From: Gammaproteobacteria bacterium | GTDB lineage: Bacteria; Pseudomonadota; Gammaproteobacteria; Pseudomonadales; Cellvibrionaceae | DNA length: 64,000 bases | Assembly: GCA_021151835.1 (NCBI GenBank) | Contig: JAGKWO010000010.1 | Coordinates: 61,645-125,644 of the forward strand | Direction of reading: 5' to 3' | Part shown: in pieces, positions 1 to 8,603 of the stretch | How positions within the stretch are numbered: the first letter of the stretch is position 1 | How the letters are laid out: each line of letters starts with the position of its first letter | The notes under the pieces: generated by a model | The model's database searches: none | Told to the model about the DNA's origin: nothing | What the model saw: the letters and a program-made list of their open reading frames with translations, nothing else | Position numbers and translations under genes: made by a program

Positions 1-38
1 AACCAACCCGCCAGGTTTTATAATAATTTGAGGTTCCC

Positions 39-2027
39 ATGAGGTTTTCGAAAATACTTTGGCCCGTCACACTGAGTGCCAGTGTATTCATCGGCAGTAT
101 GACCTTGATCAGCGCCGAAGCAGCTACAACCACCGCTGCAAAAACTGCTGCTGCGAAACAGGATCAGCGCCAGTTGGAGCGGCAAAAATATACCCAGGCG
201 CAAAAAGCCCTCACGGCGAAAAACCCGGGCGAGTATCAGCGCCTGTTAAAACAGCTACAACATTATCCACTGCTGCCCTACCTTGAGTATCAGGAACTGA
301 CTGAGCGCCTGATCACATTACCCAAAGCGGATGTGCAAGCATTTTTTACCCGTTATCCGGATTCCTATTTATCTGAACGGCTCACGCATCGCTGGTTACG
401 GACGTTGGCCCAACGCGAACGCTGGAATGATTATTTGAGTTTTTATGATGACCGCCTGACCGATCCTGAACTTGCATGCCTCAAGGTTCGTGCACGGTTG
501 GAAACCGGCGATAAAACGGCACTTAACGATGTAGCCGTTTTGTGGAATATTGAAAAAGCCCAATCAAAATCCTGTGATCCGGTTTTTGAAGAGTGGAAAA
601 AAGCCGGCATGATGACACCTGAATTAATTTGGGAGCGACATAAAAAAGCGGTTAAATCCGGCAACAAAAATATGGCGAGCTATTTAAGCAATTTGCTGCC
701 TGCCACCACTCGTCCTGCGGCATTGCTAATGCAGCAAGTTGACGCCAATCCCCGTTTGCTAAAACAAACCGCCACCTTTTCCAAGCAATCGGTGCAAATG
801 AAAGCGGTAATTTTACACGGACTCGAAAAGCTGGCGAGCACCAACGCCAAGGAAGCATTGGCACTCTGGCATCAATACGATGCACAACAATTATTCAGCG
901 ACGAAGATCGTATTGATATCAAATATGAAATTGCATTGCGATTGTTGCGTCAGGACTATGAAGTTGATGCAGAAAAGCTCGTAGCCTCAACACCCAATCT
1001 AACGCGTACTGATTTGCTTGAATGGTTACTACGTGAGTCTTTGCGCAAGCAGGATTGGGAACGTGTCAATGAATGGCTGGCGCGTTTACCCGATGACGCG
1101 CGCAAATCCGAGCGCTGGCGCTATTGGCAAGCGCGCACCATGGAGCAACTGGATATCAAGGAAATAAACGGTGAAACCCCAATGGCCATTTACCAAAGTG
1201 TGGCGCCGGCACGAAGCTTCTACGGTTTTCTGGCGGCCGATAAAACCGGGGGTACTTACCATTTATTGGATAGACCATTAGTGGTCACCGAAGAACAAGT
1301 TCGGGCGGTAGAAAACTCACAAGGGATTCAACGCGCGCGCGAATTTTTCATGCGCGGGGAATTAGCGGCTGCGAGCCGTGAATATTTCCACAGCGCTCGC
1401 CGGATGCCGGTTGAGCAAATGGTTATCGCTGGCCGCCTGGCAGAAAAATGGGGTTGGTATCGTCACGGAATCCAATTAATGGCAGAAGCGCAATCATGGG
1501 ATGAGTTGCAGGTGCGCTTTCCCATTGTGTACAAAGATCACGTCAACCGTGCCGCCAGGCAAACATCGGTTAATCCATTGTTTATTTTTGCGGTCACCCG
1601 CCAGGAAAGTGCTTTCATGCACGATGCCAAATCCACTGCCGGGGCCGTTGGCTTAATGCAGCTGCTACCGGAAACGGCAAAACACACCGCGAAGAAAAAC
1701 GGCTTGAGTTTTTCACCTAATGATTTAATAACGCCGGAGAAAAATATTGCCTTGGGGAGCCGCTATTTAAATCACTTGCTGGATGTGTTTGATGGCAATC
1801 GCATTCTCGCTGCGGCTGCTTATAATGCAGGCCCGTCACGTGTTAAAAAATGGCTGAACAAAGAAAAAAATGCCCAGTTGCCTTACGATGTCTGGATTGA
1901 AGCGATTCCGTACAAGGAAACACGCGGTTACGTTCAAAATGTGCTTTCTTTTTCGGTAATTTATGCGTATCGCCTGGGACAAGAAACCAATTTTGTCACT
2001 CCGGCAGAAGCAACTCGCCAGCTATAA
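39..2027 (+). CDS. slt: Soluble lytic murein transglycosylase (Slt70 family)
   Basis: This is a periplasmic enzyme that cleaves the MurNAc-GlcNAc bond of peptidoglycan and leaves 1,6-anhydro ends. The 662-residue length fits the Slt70 family. The N-terminus is signal-peptide-like and is followed by a long alpha-helical region corresponding to the superhelical U and L domains. The C-terminal goose-lysozyme-like domain (about residues 505-640) carries the hallmark RQES motif with the likely catalytic Glu at residue 523, then GLMQL and a later AAYNAGP motif. The ATG is preceded by GAGG at a good distance. The gene stands alone and ends at a shared bidirectional terminator with cheV. Confidence 0.95.
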   Translation: MRFSKILWPVTLSASVFIGSMTLISAEAATTTAAKTAAAKQDQRQLERQKYTQAQKALTAKNPGEYQRLLKQLQHYPLLPYLEYQELTERLITLPKADVQAFFTRYPDSYLSERLTHRWLRTLAQRERWNDYLSFYDDRLTDPELACLKVRARLETGDKTALNDVAVLWNIEKAQSKSCDPVFEEWKKAGMMTPELIWERHKKAVKSGNKNMASYLSNLLPATTRPAALLMQQVDANPRLLKQTATFSKQSVQMKAVILHGLEKLASTNAKEALALWHQYDAQQLFSDEDRIDIKYEIALRLLRQDYEVDAEKLVASTPNLTRTDLLEWLLRESLRKQDWERVNEWLARLPDDARKSERWRYWQARTMEQLDIKEINGETPMAIYQSVAPARSFYGFLAADKTGGTYHLLDRPLVVTEEQVRAVENSQGIQRAREFFMRGELAAASREYFHSARRMPVEQMVIAGRLAEKWGWYRHGIQLMAEAQSWDELQVRFPIVYKDHVNRAARQTSVNPLFIFAVTRQESAFMHDAKSTAGAVGLMQLLPETAKHTAKKNGLSFSPNDLITPEKNIALGSRYLNHLLDVFDGNRILAAAAYNAGPSRVKKWLNKEKNAQLPYDVWIEAIPYKETRGYVQNVLSFSVIYAYRLGQETNFVTPAEATRQL

Positions 2028-2107
2028 ATTGGTACAGGTCGAAATGATTGATGTCGATGAAGGAGTGAGAGTTCTAGTCTCTCCGTCTTGAAATATATAT
2101 GCCAAAA

Positions 2108-2134
2108 ACAAAGCCGACAAATTGTCGGCTTTGT
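2108..2134. terminator. Bidirectional rho-independent terminator between slt and cheV
   Basis: An 11-bp perfect stem (ACAAAGCCGAC with its complement) surrounds an AAATT loop. It is flanked by A-rich sequence on the left and T-rich sequence on the right, so it can end both the rightward slt and the leftward cheV transcripts. Confidence 0.85.
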
Positions 2135-2156
2135 TTTTAAAAGGCAATGCCAACGG

Positions 2157-3107
2157 TCAGCCTTTATTATTCGTGCTTAAAAATTCGCGCAACCGTTTCT
2201 GCACTACGGTTGCCAATTCATCTGGCTGGAATTTGGAAAGGAAATCATTGCACCCTACTTTTTCAACCATTGCTTTATTAAAGCTACCGCTTAATGAAGT
2301 ATGCAATACCACATATAAATCTTTTAATGCGGGATCTTTACGGACCTCTGCTGTCAAGCGATAACCATCCATTTCCGGCATCTCTGCATCAGTCACCAAC
2401 ATTAAAATTTCATCCGTAACCTTGCGTCCGGCATTAACCCATTGGCGCAAATGCGTTAATGCCTGCAGGCCATCCTGCACCGATAACACTTCAATACCAA
2501 GGTTACCCAATGTTTCCCTGACTTGCTTAACTGCTGTTGGCGAATCTTCCGCAAGCAATATTTTTAACTTGCGCCGGCGCGCTTCGGCAACCAGATCCGA
2601 ATCCAGAACGTTGTCTGAAACCCGGGTGTTGTAAGGAATGATATCCGCCAGCACTCGCTCCACATCCAGGATCTCGACTAACTGATTATCAATGCGCGTG
2701 ATTGCGGTAAGAAAATGGCTGCGCCCGGTTCCTTTGGGAGGCGGCAATATCAGCTCCCAATTCAGGTTAACAATCCGGTCAACCGCACCAATTAAAAACG
2801 CCTGCACCGAACGGTTGTACTCGGCCACAATCAAATTGGCATTTTCAATATCTTTCATGGGGCTCATGCCGATCGCTGCGCGCAAATCAATAACGGGAAC
2901 CGCTTGATTGCGCAGGTGCGCTACGCCTGAAATATGCGGATGACTATGGGGGACATGGCGCAATTTGGGCATCTTTACCACTTCTTGCACCTTAAAAACG
3001 TTGATGGCAAACAATTGCCGCCCCCCGAGGCGGAACATCAGTAACTCCAGACGATTTTCACCCACCAGGCGTGTGCGTTGATCAATAGAATCCAGTAATT
3101 TGGACAT
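2157..3107 (-). CDS. cheV: Chemotaxis protein CheV (CheW-REC fusion)
   Basis: CheV couples chemoreceptors to the CheA kinase and adds a phosphorylatable adaptation module. Residues 15-160 form a CheW-like domain. Residues 180-310 form a receiver domain with an acidic pair in LLAEDSP, the phosphoacceptor Asp in VTDAEMP (about D240) and a conserved Lys in FLSKF. The 316-residue length is typical. It is a single gene with no che cluster next to it. The window also holds an Aer-like receptor (39787-41358) that could use such a coupler, but that link is inference. Confidence 0.93.
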   Translation of the reverse strand: MSKLLDSIDQRTRLVGENRLELLMFRLGGRQLFAINVFKVQEVVKMPKLRHVPHSHPHISGVAHLRNQAVPVIDLRAAIGMSPMKDIENANLIVAEYNRSVQAFLIGAVDRIVNLNWELILPPPKGTGRSHFLTAITRIDNQLVEILDVERVLADIIPYNTRVSDNVLDSDLVAEARRRKLKILLAEDSPTAVKQVRETLGNLGIEVLSVQDGLQALTHLRQWVNAGRKVTDEILMLVTDAEMPEMDGYRLTAEVRKDPALKDLYVVLHTSLSGSFNKAMVEKVGCNDFLSKFQPDELATVVQKRLREFLSTNNKG

Positions 3108-3257
3108 ACCCCTACCCTAATTGCCTGATTGTTTTGCCCAAGGCATTGAATAAACTACGAAAAGTATAGGCAATAAGTACTGCTCCTGCTGAATATTAAT
3201 CATTCGTTACAACCCATCCAACAAGCCTGTAACCCATAGCAAGTGACCGGCGAAATG

Positions 3258-3290
3258 TTTTTGCGGAAATATATTGTCGGACCGCAAAAA
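3258..3290. repeat. Inverted repeat upstream of the small leader ORF
   Basis: TTTTTGCGG at 3258-3266 is the exact reverse complement of CCGCAAAAA at 3282-3290, with a 15-nt spacer. It lies about 50 bp upstream of the 29-codon ORF at 3337, in a region where its promoter would be expected. It could be an operator or an RNA hairpin; I cannot tell which. Confidence 0.5.
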
Positions 3291-3336
3291 ATCGATTAGA
3301 GTCGAACTCCTTTTTACCTCCGTCCTTGAGATTTTC

Positions 3337-3426
3337 ATGAATAAACATTTCTCTGCACAGATGCATCACGCGTGGCGATCAATTGCGATTGCACGATTTG
3401 CATTACTATGGCGGACGAAAAGGTAA
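3337..3426 (+). CDS. Possible 29-residue leader peptide or small protein
   Basis: This short ATG-TAA frame encodes 29 residues rich in Ala, His, Arg and aromatic residues, with Trp at positions 13 and 25 and a basic C-terminus (LLWRTKR). It is followed within 30 bp by a strong rho-independent terminator. Short ORF plus terminator is the layout of an amino-acid attenuator or a free-standing small-protein gene. The next gene downstream is a small membrane protein rather than a biosynthetic enzyme, which makes classical attenuation less obvious. The ribosome-binding site is weak. I do not recognise the peptide family. Confidence 0.4.
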   Translation: MNKHFSAQMHHAWRSIAIARFALLWRTKR

Positions 3427-3451
3427 AAAGTTAATTATTTTTATACCCAAG

Positions 3452-3475
3452 GGCCGCAGCGACAACTCTGCGGCC
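3452..3475 (+). terminator. Rho-independent terminator after the leader ORF
   Basis: GGCCGCAG (3452-3459) pairs perfectly with CTGCGGCC (3468-3475) across an 8-nt loop. It is followed by TTTGTGTTTT. It stands between the 29-codon ORF and the small membrane protein gene, so it either ends a tiny transcript or attenuates the downstream gene. Confidence 0.75.
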
Positions 3476-3535
3476 TTTGTGTTTTAACGCCCCTTATTTT
3501 TCGCTGCGAAGCCCTTCATAATTGAGGAGCATATC

Positions 3536-3808
3536 GTGGTGGTTTTTCTAGTTTATTTTTATTCAATGTATTTATGGATAAGCACACTGGCTTATCAGAT
3601 TGAATCCGCTGCATTGACCTTATTCATTTTCTTACCACTTTTGCCCTGCATCCCGATTATCGCCTGGCACTTAATGGGAAAAGGCTCACCATCATTATTT
3701 AATCGCACCCAACAATTGCTACGTGCCGGCGCAGGTCAGGACGAACTTGTGATTCGGGAACTGGAGAAACAAAATTCCAGCGGTTCGGGATCCGATAATT
3801 CCGGATAA
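3536..3808 (+). CDS. Small membrane protein of unknown function
   Basis: This 90-residue protein starts with GTG, six bases after a strong GAGGAG ribosome-binding site. Two hydrophobic segments (about residues 2-20 and 26-47) predict a two-pass inner-membrane protein. They are followed by a soluble polar tail that ends in a Ser/Gly-rich stretch. I do not recognise the family. It lies downstream of a leader-like ORF and terminator and ends just before a long hairpin. Function unknown. Confidence 0.7.
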   Translation: MVVFLVYFYSMYLWISTLAYQIESAALTLFIFLPLLPCIPIIAWHLMGKGSPSLFNRTQQLLRAGAGQDELVIRELEKQNSSGSGSDNSG

Positions 3809-3821
3809 CCCCGGTAGCGAT

Positions 3822-3852
3822 AATAATCCGGAATGAGTAATTCCGGATTATT
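3822..3852. terminator. Long perfect hairpin after the small membrane protein
   Basis: A 13-bp perfect stem (AATAATCCGGAAT with its complement) encloses a GAGTA loop. It follows the stop codon of the small membrane gene and precedes the EAL-HDOD gene. The U-tract is short, so it may be a terminator, an mRNA-stabilising hairpin or an operator. A further TTCCGGAT copy occurs just upstream, at the end of the membrane gene. Confidence 0.55.
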
Positions 3853-3929
3853 CCACAACGGAATTAATATCCTGGACAACGCTGGTAAGCTGACAGTTAA
3901 GGTCTACACTTTTGATTGCTACTCATTCG

Positions 3930-5204
3930 ATGATCCAGCACAACAATGACAAATTGATCCATTTTATGACCGAAGCTATTCCTTTACTGGCGCGCCAACC
4001 TATTTTCAACGGCAATATGCAAGTTGTTGCTTATGAGCTGTTGTGCCGCAATAGCGAACTGACCCAAATAGGAACACGCGATGGCGATGCTGCCAGCTCC
4101 CAGGTATTGTTGAACGCATTCACTGAATTATCGATTGAACAAGTGGTAGGCAAACACAAAGCATTTGTGAATTTCACCCGCACATTAATTGATGCCCCTC
4201 CTCCCTTTAGCCGGCAAAAGCTGGTAATCGAAGTACTTGAAGGACAAAAAGTAGATGCCGCCATGCTGCATTCGCTCATGCAACTGCGCGACCAGGGTTA
4301 CACCATTGCGTTGGACGATTTTGTGTTAACACGGGAAACTGAAAGCCTGGTCGCCTACGCCGACATTATCAAATTGGATGTATTGAATTTATCGGCAGAA
4401 AAATTAAAGCACCATATTGAGTACTTAAAACCTTTCGGTATTACCTTGATTGCTGAAAAAGTTGAAACCTATGAGATGTTTGAACACTGTAAAGCATTGG
4501 GGTTTGATTTATTTCAAGGGTATTTTCTTGCCAAACCCAAAGTGATAACCGGAAAAAAAATTTCCGAAAACAAGCAGTCCGTTTTACAGTTACTATCAGC
4601 CTTGCATGACCCGAATGTACCGATCGAAAAAATTGAGCGCATGATCGCGCGCGATACCTTATTAAGCTTCAAGTTATTGCGCTTGGTGAACTCGGCGGCC
4701 TTTGGTTTATCACGCGAAGTGGAATCACTACGGCAAGCCATTATGTTATTAGGGCTAAATAAGCTCAGGAACTGGGTAAATTTACTGGCACTGTCCAATT
4801 TAAGTGGTAAGCCCCATGAATTAAGTATTGCAGCATTGACGCGTGCGCGCATGTGCGAGCTTATCTCTACCGAGATAAACCAACGCAACCGTCCCGACTC
4901 TTTCTTTACGGTTGGGCTTTTATCAACATTGGACGCATTCCTGGATACCCCCCTTGAAGAATTACTGGCAAATCTTTCTTTGAGCGATACGCTTAACAAT
5001 GCCATGCTCAAACACTCAGGCCCGGAGGGAATGGTGTTGCAGATTGTCCAATCCCATGAGCAGGGTGAATGGGACAAAATTGATTGGAAAGCATTGGAGA
5101 GTGCAGGTTTAAGTGCGGAACGGCTTGCCGAGATTTATGTTGATTCACTGCGCTGGGTTGCCGAGACAATGAACACGTTGGGATTAGGACCTGCACAATC
5201 TTGA
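3930..5204 (+). CDS. EAL-HDOD signalling protein (YuxH/CmdA type)
   Basis: The N-terminal half is an EAL-like domain. It keeps ELLCR for the EAL signature, VNFT, EVLE, LDDF, KLDV, AEKVET and FQGYF. The loop after LDDF lacks the usual GTGYSS sequence, so phosphodiesterase activity is doubtful. From about residue 195 the protein is an HDOD domain, with motifs such as LLRLVNSAAFGL and LRQAIMLLG. Proteins of this type are usually signalling scaffolds rather than enzymes. The start is uncertain: ATG at 3930 or at 3966, with a TTG at 3912 less likely and no strong ribosome-binding site for any of them. Confidence 0.87.
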   Translation: MIQHNNDKLIHFMTEAIPLLARQPIFNGNMQVVAYELLCRNSELTQIGTRDGDAASSQVLLNAFTELSIEQVVGKHKAFVNFTRTLIDAPPPFSRQKLVIEVLEGQKVDAAMLHSLMQLRDQGYTIALDDFVLTRETESLVAYADIIKLDVLNLSAEKLKHHIEYLKPFGITLIAEKVETYEMFEHCKALGFDLFQGYFLAKPKVITGKKISENKQSVLQLLSALHDPNVPIEKIERMIARDTLLSFKLLRLVNSAAFGLSREVESLRQAIMLLGLNKLRNWVNLLALSNLSGKPHELSIAALTRARMCELISTEINQRNRPDSFFTVGLLSTLDAFLDTPLEELLANLSLSDTLNNAMLKHSGPEGMVLQIVQSHEQGEWDKIDWKALESAGLSAERLAEIYVDSLRWVAETMNTLGLGPAQS

Positions 5205-5221
5205 ACTGTATTTTTGCGCCC

Positions 5222-5473
5222 TTAACAGTCCACGTATTTTTGTAAAAAAAGTGCTGCCTGGGCTGAATCAAAGGGCCATCCCAATTCATCTGCATAATCA
5301 TTAAATTTCAATACCGGGATTCTTACACCATACTGCTCAATTAATTCATCAGATTCAGCAATATCAATTTCTTCCAGCCGCAGCGGTAAATGATTGATCA
5401 GGGGAGCGAGAATATCCCAGGCGATATCACATAAATGACAACCCGGAGTGGAGTAAAGGTAGACTGTTTTCAT
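5222..5473 (-). CDS. Glutaredoxin-like (DUF836-type) thiol protein
   Basis: This 83-residue thioredoxin-fold protein has a CHLC redox motif right after the first beta strand (YSTPGCHLCD) and a cis-Pro in the RIPVLK segment. These are the hallmarks of the small glutaredoxin-like DUF836 family. It probably acts in cytosolic thiol-disulfide exchange, with the substrate unknown. It is the last of a leftward gene run, about 60 bp after the DUF5610-like gene. The final residue is a Cys. Confidence 0.82.
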   Translation of the reverse strand: MKTVYLYSTPGCHLCDIAWDILAPLINHLPLRLEEIDIAESDELIEQYGVRIPVLKFNDYADELGWPFDSAQAALFLQKYVDC

Positions 5474-5532
5474 AAGGAACCTTGAGCCTTAACAAAAATG
5501 CAGTCTACCAATTTTGAATTAATTTGAAAAAA

Positions 5533-6831
5533 CTAGCGCAACTCCAGATCGAAAATTTTATCCATAAAGTCACGGAAGCGCTTGCCTTGTTGTTCCTCTA
5601 CTTCACCGGTGCCGGTTACTTTTTCACCTAACTCACCCACCAGCAATTTAGGCTGATCAAATAGAGATGCCCGATCCAGACTATCGAGCAAATCTTTAAT
5701 GAAATTGCCCAATGGTAATAATTGGTCGCTCAACAAACCTTGACCGGCGCCATCACTGTTACGTGTTGGCCCGACATTTTGATAGGCTTGCGTAACTTGT
5801 TGTATTTCGGCTTGAGCCAGGTTTAATGAAAAACTACCGATTTGCTCATCATCATAACCAAGATTCAACGCTTGCTCGAAGGCAGTATCCAGGTTTCCAT
5901 TAAAGAACTGCCCCGCCAAATCATTCACACGGCCAAGTAAATCATTTATTGCTCCGAGTTCTTCTTCACTCAAATCACCTTCAACACTTAACGAGAAAGA
6001 TTGACTGGAACTATAGCTGGCATTCAGTCCACCCACGGAATTGTTGCCGCGCGTTGCGCGCCCGGCTTCAACAGCCAGGCCTTCACTTGAAGACGCCTTG
6101 ATTGTTACTTTATCGCCTTCTTTAGTGGTCAACTCAAAACTGAATTCGCGCGCCCGTCCGTATTCATAATTGCCGTAACCAATCTTGCTGCTCGTCGCAG
6201 CCGGCAGAAATTCAGGCACCTCTAATTTAGTTGCAGGCTTGGTGTTGGTGGTCGCCGTTTTTAATTCACCCCTGGAATTATTTGACGGTGCCGTTGTTTC
6301 AGCTGGATTAGTTGCTGCAATGAATTTTTTGCGCAGTTCGTCCACGCCGTCCAATACCAGGTCGTAGGTCTTGCCAATGTCAGTTTTGATTTCTGGCGAT
6401 AACAGGCTCAGCGCCTCCAGCTTTTCACTGGCTTCTGCAAAACCTTTCTTGAACCCGGACAAACCGGCTTCCAGGCGCGCTTGTAACTCTTCCTGGGTAG
6501 CGCCCTCCGCTACATCCATTTGCAAGCGGCGCTCAATAAAACCAAGAATATTGCCCGCCACTTTTTCTGCGGTCAGCGGTTCATTTTTTTCATATTCCGC
6601 GCTGGCAGCCTGGCCACGGGAGGCGATTTTTTCGTAAGCAGCCGTCAGGGTACGGTTAACAATTTGCAAAGCCGCCTGGCGCTTATCCTGAATGAATGCA
6701 CCTTCAATGGCTTGTTCCACCTTGGGTGATTTACTGCCCTGGGTCGAGCTTTGGGCATTGCCAGGCTGGTTCAATAGATTGGAATGGGCAGGATTCAAGC
6801 CGGGTTGATTGTTAAGCGAAGAGATATTCAT
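5533..6831 (-). CDS. DUF5610-like protein of unknown function
   Basis: The 432-residue protein has no signal peptide and no obvious membrane segment. The first 50 residues are Asn/Gln/Ser-rich and low in complexity. Residues about 50-170 are helical and charged, resembling the DUF5610 family. The C-terminal half is predicted mixed, with a Ser/Gly-rich stretch near residue 275. ATG at 6831 was chosen because AGGTGA lies at a suitable distance; a longer frame upstream lacks this. It follows the FHA gene by 70 bp in the same direction, suggesting co-expression. No function can be assigned from sequence. Confidence 0.7.
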   Translation of the reverse strand: MNISSLNNQPGLNPAHSNLLNQPGNAQSSTQGSKSPKVEQAIEGAFIQDKRQAALQIVNRTLTAAYEKIASRGQAASAEYEKNEPLTAEKVAGNILGFIERRLQMDVAEGATQEELQARLEAGLSGFKKGFAEASEKLEALSLLSPEIKTDIGKTYDLVLDGVDELRKKFIAATNPAETTAPSNNSRGELKTATTNTKPATKLEVPEFLPAATSSKIGYGNYEYGRAREFSFELTTKEGDKVTIKASSSEGLAVEAGRATRGNNSVGGLNASYSSSQSFSLSVEGDLSEEELGAINDLLGRVNDLAGQFFNGNLDTAFEQALNLGYDDEQIGSFSLNLAQAEIQQVTQAYQNVGPTRNSDGAGQGLLSDQLLPLGNFIKDLLDSLDRASLFDQPKLLVGELGEKVTGTGEVEEQQGKRFRDFMDKIFDLELR

Positions 6832-6901
6832 AAAGTCACCTGTGAGCAACACGTGTCTGTGGCTCACAGGCTATCGGCTGATATCCATAAAGCTTAAAGA
6901 C

Positions 6902-7780
6902 TTATTTACGTGTTAAAAACAACGCCGTTATAACCACAACAGCCAGTACACCGAGGAAGATTAGACCAAACTTCCCTTTGCTGCTCTCCTGCGCCGGAGT
7001 TTTGGGTTGATTATTTGTAGTATTGCGGTTGATGGACGATGACCGTGTCGCCGCAGGACTTCGGCTAGGAATATCCGCACGCCTTGCCTCAGCTTCCGGT
7101 TTTGGCGGTGCTGTTTTGCGGATTGTGGTTTTAGCGAGGTCATCCGACGGCCCCATCACACCAAAACTAAGCGCATCAAAACGTAATTCATCACCACGTT
7201 TTACTCTCGCTTCCGCCACACGTTTGCCGTTTAGATACGTACCGTTGGCAGAATCCAGGTCTTTAACAAACAACATTCCATCGATTATTTGCAGTTGCGC
7301 ATGGCGACGCGATAAATGAGCGGCCGCCAAACTGATGTCACATTCACTGGCACGACCAATGACATTAAGTTCTTTTAGCGGAAACACGCGATTTGCAAGG
7401 GCGGAGTGATTGGCTTTAAGCGACCAGCCGGTGGCTTTGGGCGCACGCAGTTGAGTAACATTAGCCGCTTCCTCAGCAACAACTTTGGCTTCTTTTTTGG
7501 GGTCAATCACCACCAGTTCTATCGCACCCAGGGCGATTTGGTCATCCGGTTTCAATTCACATGCGCCGTTAACCGGTTGGCCATTAACAAAAACGGGTTG
7601 GGTCGGAACCAGATTGCGCAACGTAAGGTGTTCGTTATCGACCAAAACTTCCAGGTGAACATCGCTGGCGAGGGGGTCATCAATGACCAGGGCGTTAGTG
7701 GCTGACCGACCAATGGTAATCTTGGGCTCCACCAACCATACCGCATTGTATTTATTATCTTTAAAGCGGATTTTAAGCAT
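6902..7780 (-). CDS. Double FHA-domain protein with C-terminal membrane anchor
   Basis: Two forkhead-associated domains, which bind phosphothreonine peptides, are visible. One spans about residues 18-90 (with IGRS and a later FVNG). The second spans about residues 125-205 and carries the classic GRASECDI, LSRRHAQL and NGTYLNGKRV motifs. A Pro/Ser/Asn-rich linker leads to one hydrophobic segment at the extreme C-terminus (about 272-288), followed by RK. The protein is therefore tail-anchored with its FHA domains in the cytoplasm. No Ser/Thr kinase or phosphatase lies in the window. ATG at 7780 preferred over an upstream TTG. Confidence 0.88.
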   Translation of the reverse strand: MLKIRFKDNKYNAVWLVEPKITIGRSATNALVIDDPLASDVHLEVLVDNEHLTLRNLVPTQPVFVNGQPVNGACELKPDDQIALGAIELVVIDPKKEAKVVAEEAANVTQLRAPKATGWSLKANHSALANRVFPLKELNVIGRASECDISLAAAHLSRRHAQLQIIDGMLFVKDLDSANGTYLNGKRVAEARVKRGDELRFDALSFGVMGPSDDLAKTTIRKTAPPKPEAEARRADIPSRSPAATRSSSINRNTTNNQPKTPAQESSKGKFGLIFLGVLAVVVITALFLTRK

Positions 7781-7878
7781 AAATTTTAACCTTAACGCCA
7801 ATGCCGGAACGGGTTTGAATGATGCAATAGCTATGCAGTGATTTCAACACTTGCACGCCGGTTACAGAAACAAATCTA

Positions 7879-8601
7879 TCAGGGCAAATACAGTTTAAGT
7901 ACCCCGCCCCCCAAGGGTCCGTTATTTGCGATGGTCATATATCCCTGCCCTTTTTTGGACTTGTGCAAACCAAGCACTTTGCGCGCAAACAATAATCCCA
8001 GGCGAGTATTACCTGAACTAAATGAAACAGCCGTTTGTGGCAGCGGACCAAGTAGCATACTTTCGGGGTAGCCTTGCCCATCATCGGCGACGGCAATACA
8101 CAGGAAACCATTCTCCTCCGTCGCACTGAGCAATAATTGGTTGCGGCAGTAGCGCGCGCAGTTCACAATCAAATTATTTAATACTCCGCCAATTAATTCG
8201 TTATCGAAATACCATCCGAGATCGGCATCGCACTCAAGCCTGACATTGATATTACGTGAGCGCAGTAGCGTATCGTTACGCGCGATTTGTTCCTCAATAA
8301 TATCGATCACATGATGTTCATCAATCACCACGACCAGGGTTCGCTCGTCCATTCGGTAAAGTGATAATAATTGCACCAGCTCGCCATTAATTCGCGCAGC
8401 TTCATATTCGAGTGTAGAAAAAAATTTAGCTTGCTCGGCATCCTTGGGCGGTGAGCTTTCCACCATTGCGGCAAGGGTATTGAGCAACATTCCTAACGAA
8501 TTTTTCATATCGTGTACGCTTGATGCCAGCACAAATGAAAAATCAATCGGTATCTGACCGTCATCGGTGGGAGGTATTTTTTGATCAGAAGATAAATTCA
8601 C
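7879..8601 (-). CDS. Small soluble sensor-less histidine kinase
   Basis: The 240-residue protein has an H-box-like motif SSVHDMKNSLG (His at residue 30) and a C-terminal HATPase domain. The HATPase domain shows an N-box (GGVLNNLIVNC), a G1 box (ADDGQGYP) and a later TRLGLLFA segment. It has no transmembrane or sensory region. The GTG start follows the stop codon of the TPR response regulator by only 2 bp and has GAGG upstream, so the two are co-transcribed and probably form a two-component pair. The input signal may come through the TPR protein or the downstream FHA protein; this is inference. Confidence 0.87.
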   Translation of the reverse strand: MNLSSDQKIPPTDDGQIPIDFSFVLASSVHDMKNSLGMLLNTLAAMVESSPPKDAEQAKFFSTLEYEAARINGELVQLLSLYRMDERTLVVVIDEHHVIDIIEEQIARNDTLLRSRNINVRLECDADLGWYFDNELIGGVLNNLIVNCARYCRNQLLLSATEENGFLCIAVADDGQGYPESMLLGPLPQTAVSFSSGNTRLGLLFARKVLGLHKSKKGQGYMTIANNGPLGGGVLKLYLP

Positions 8602-8603
8602 GA

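Noticed and set aside
4514..5077. 187-residue antisense frame inside the EAL-HDOD gene
   Set aside because: It is fully covered by a well-supported gene on the other strand, has no ribosome-binding site and no recognisable family features.
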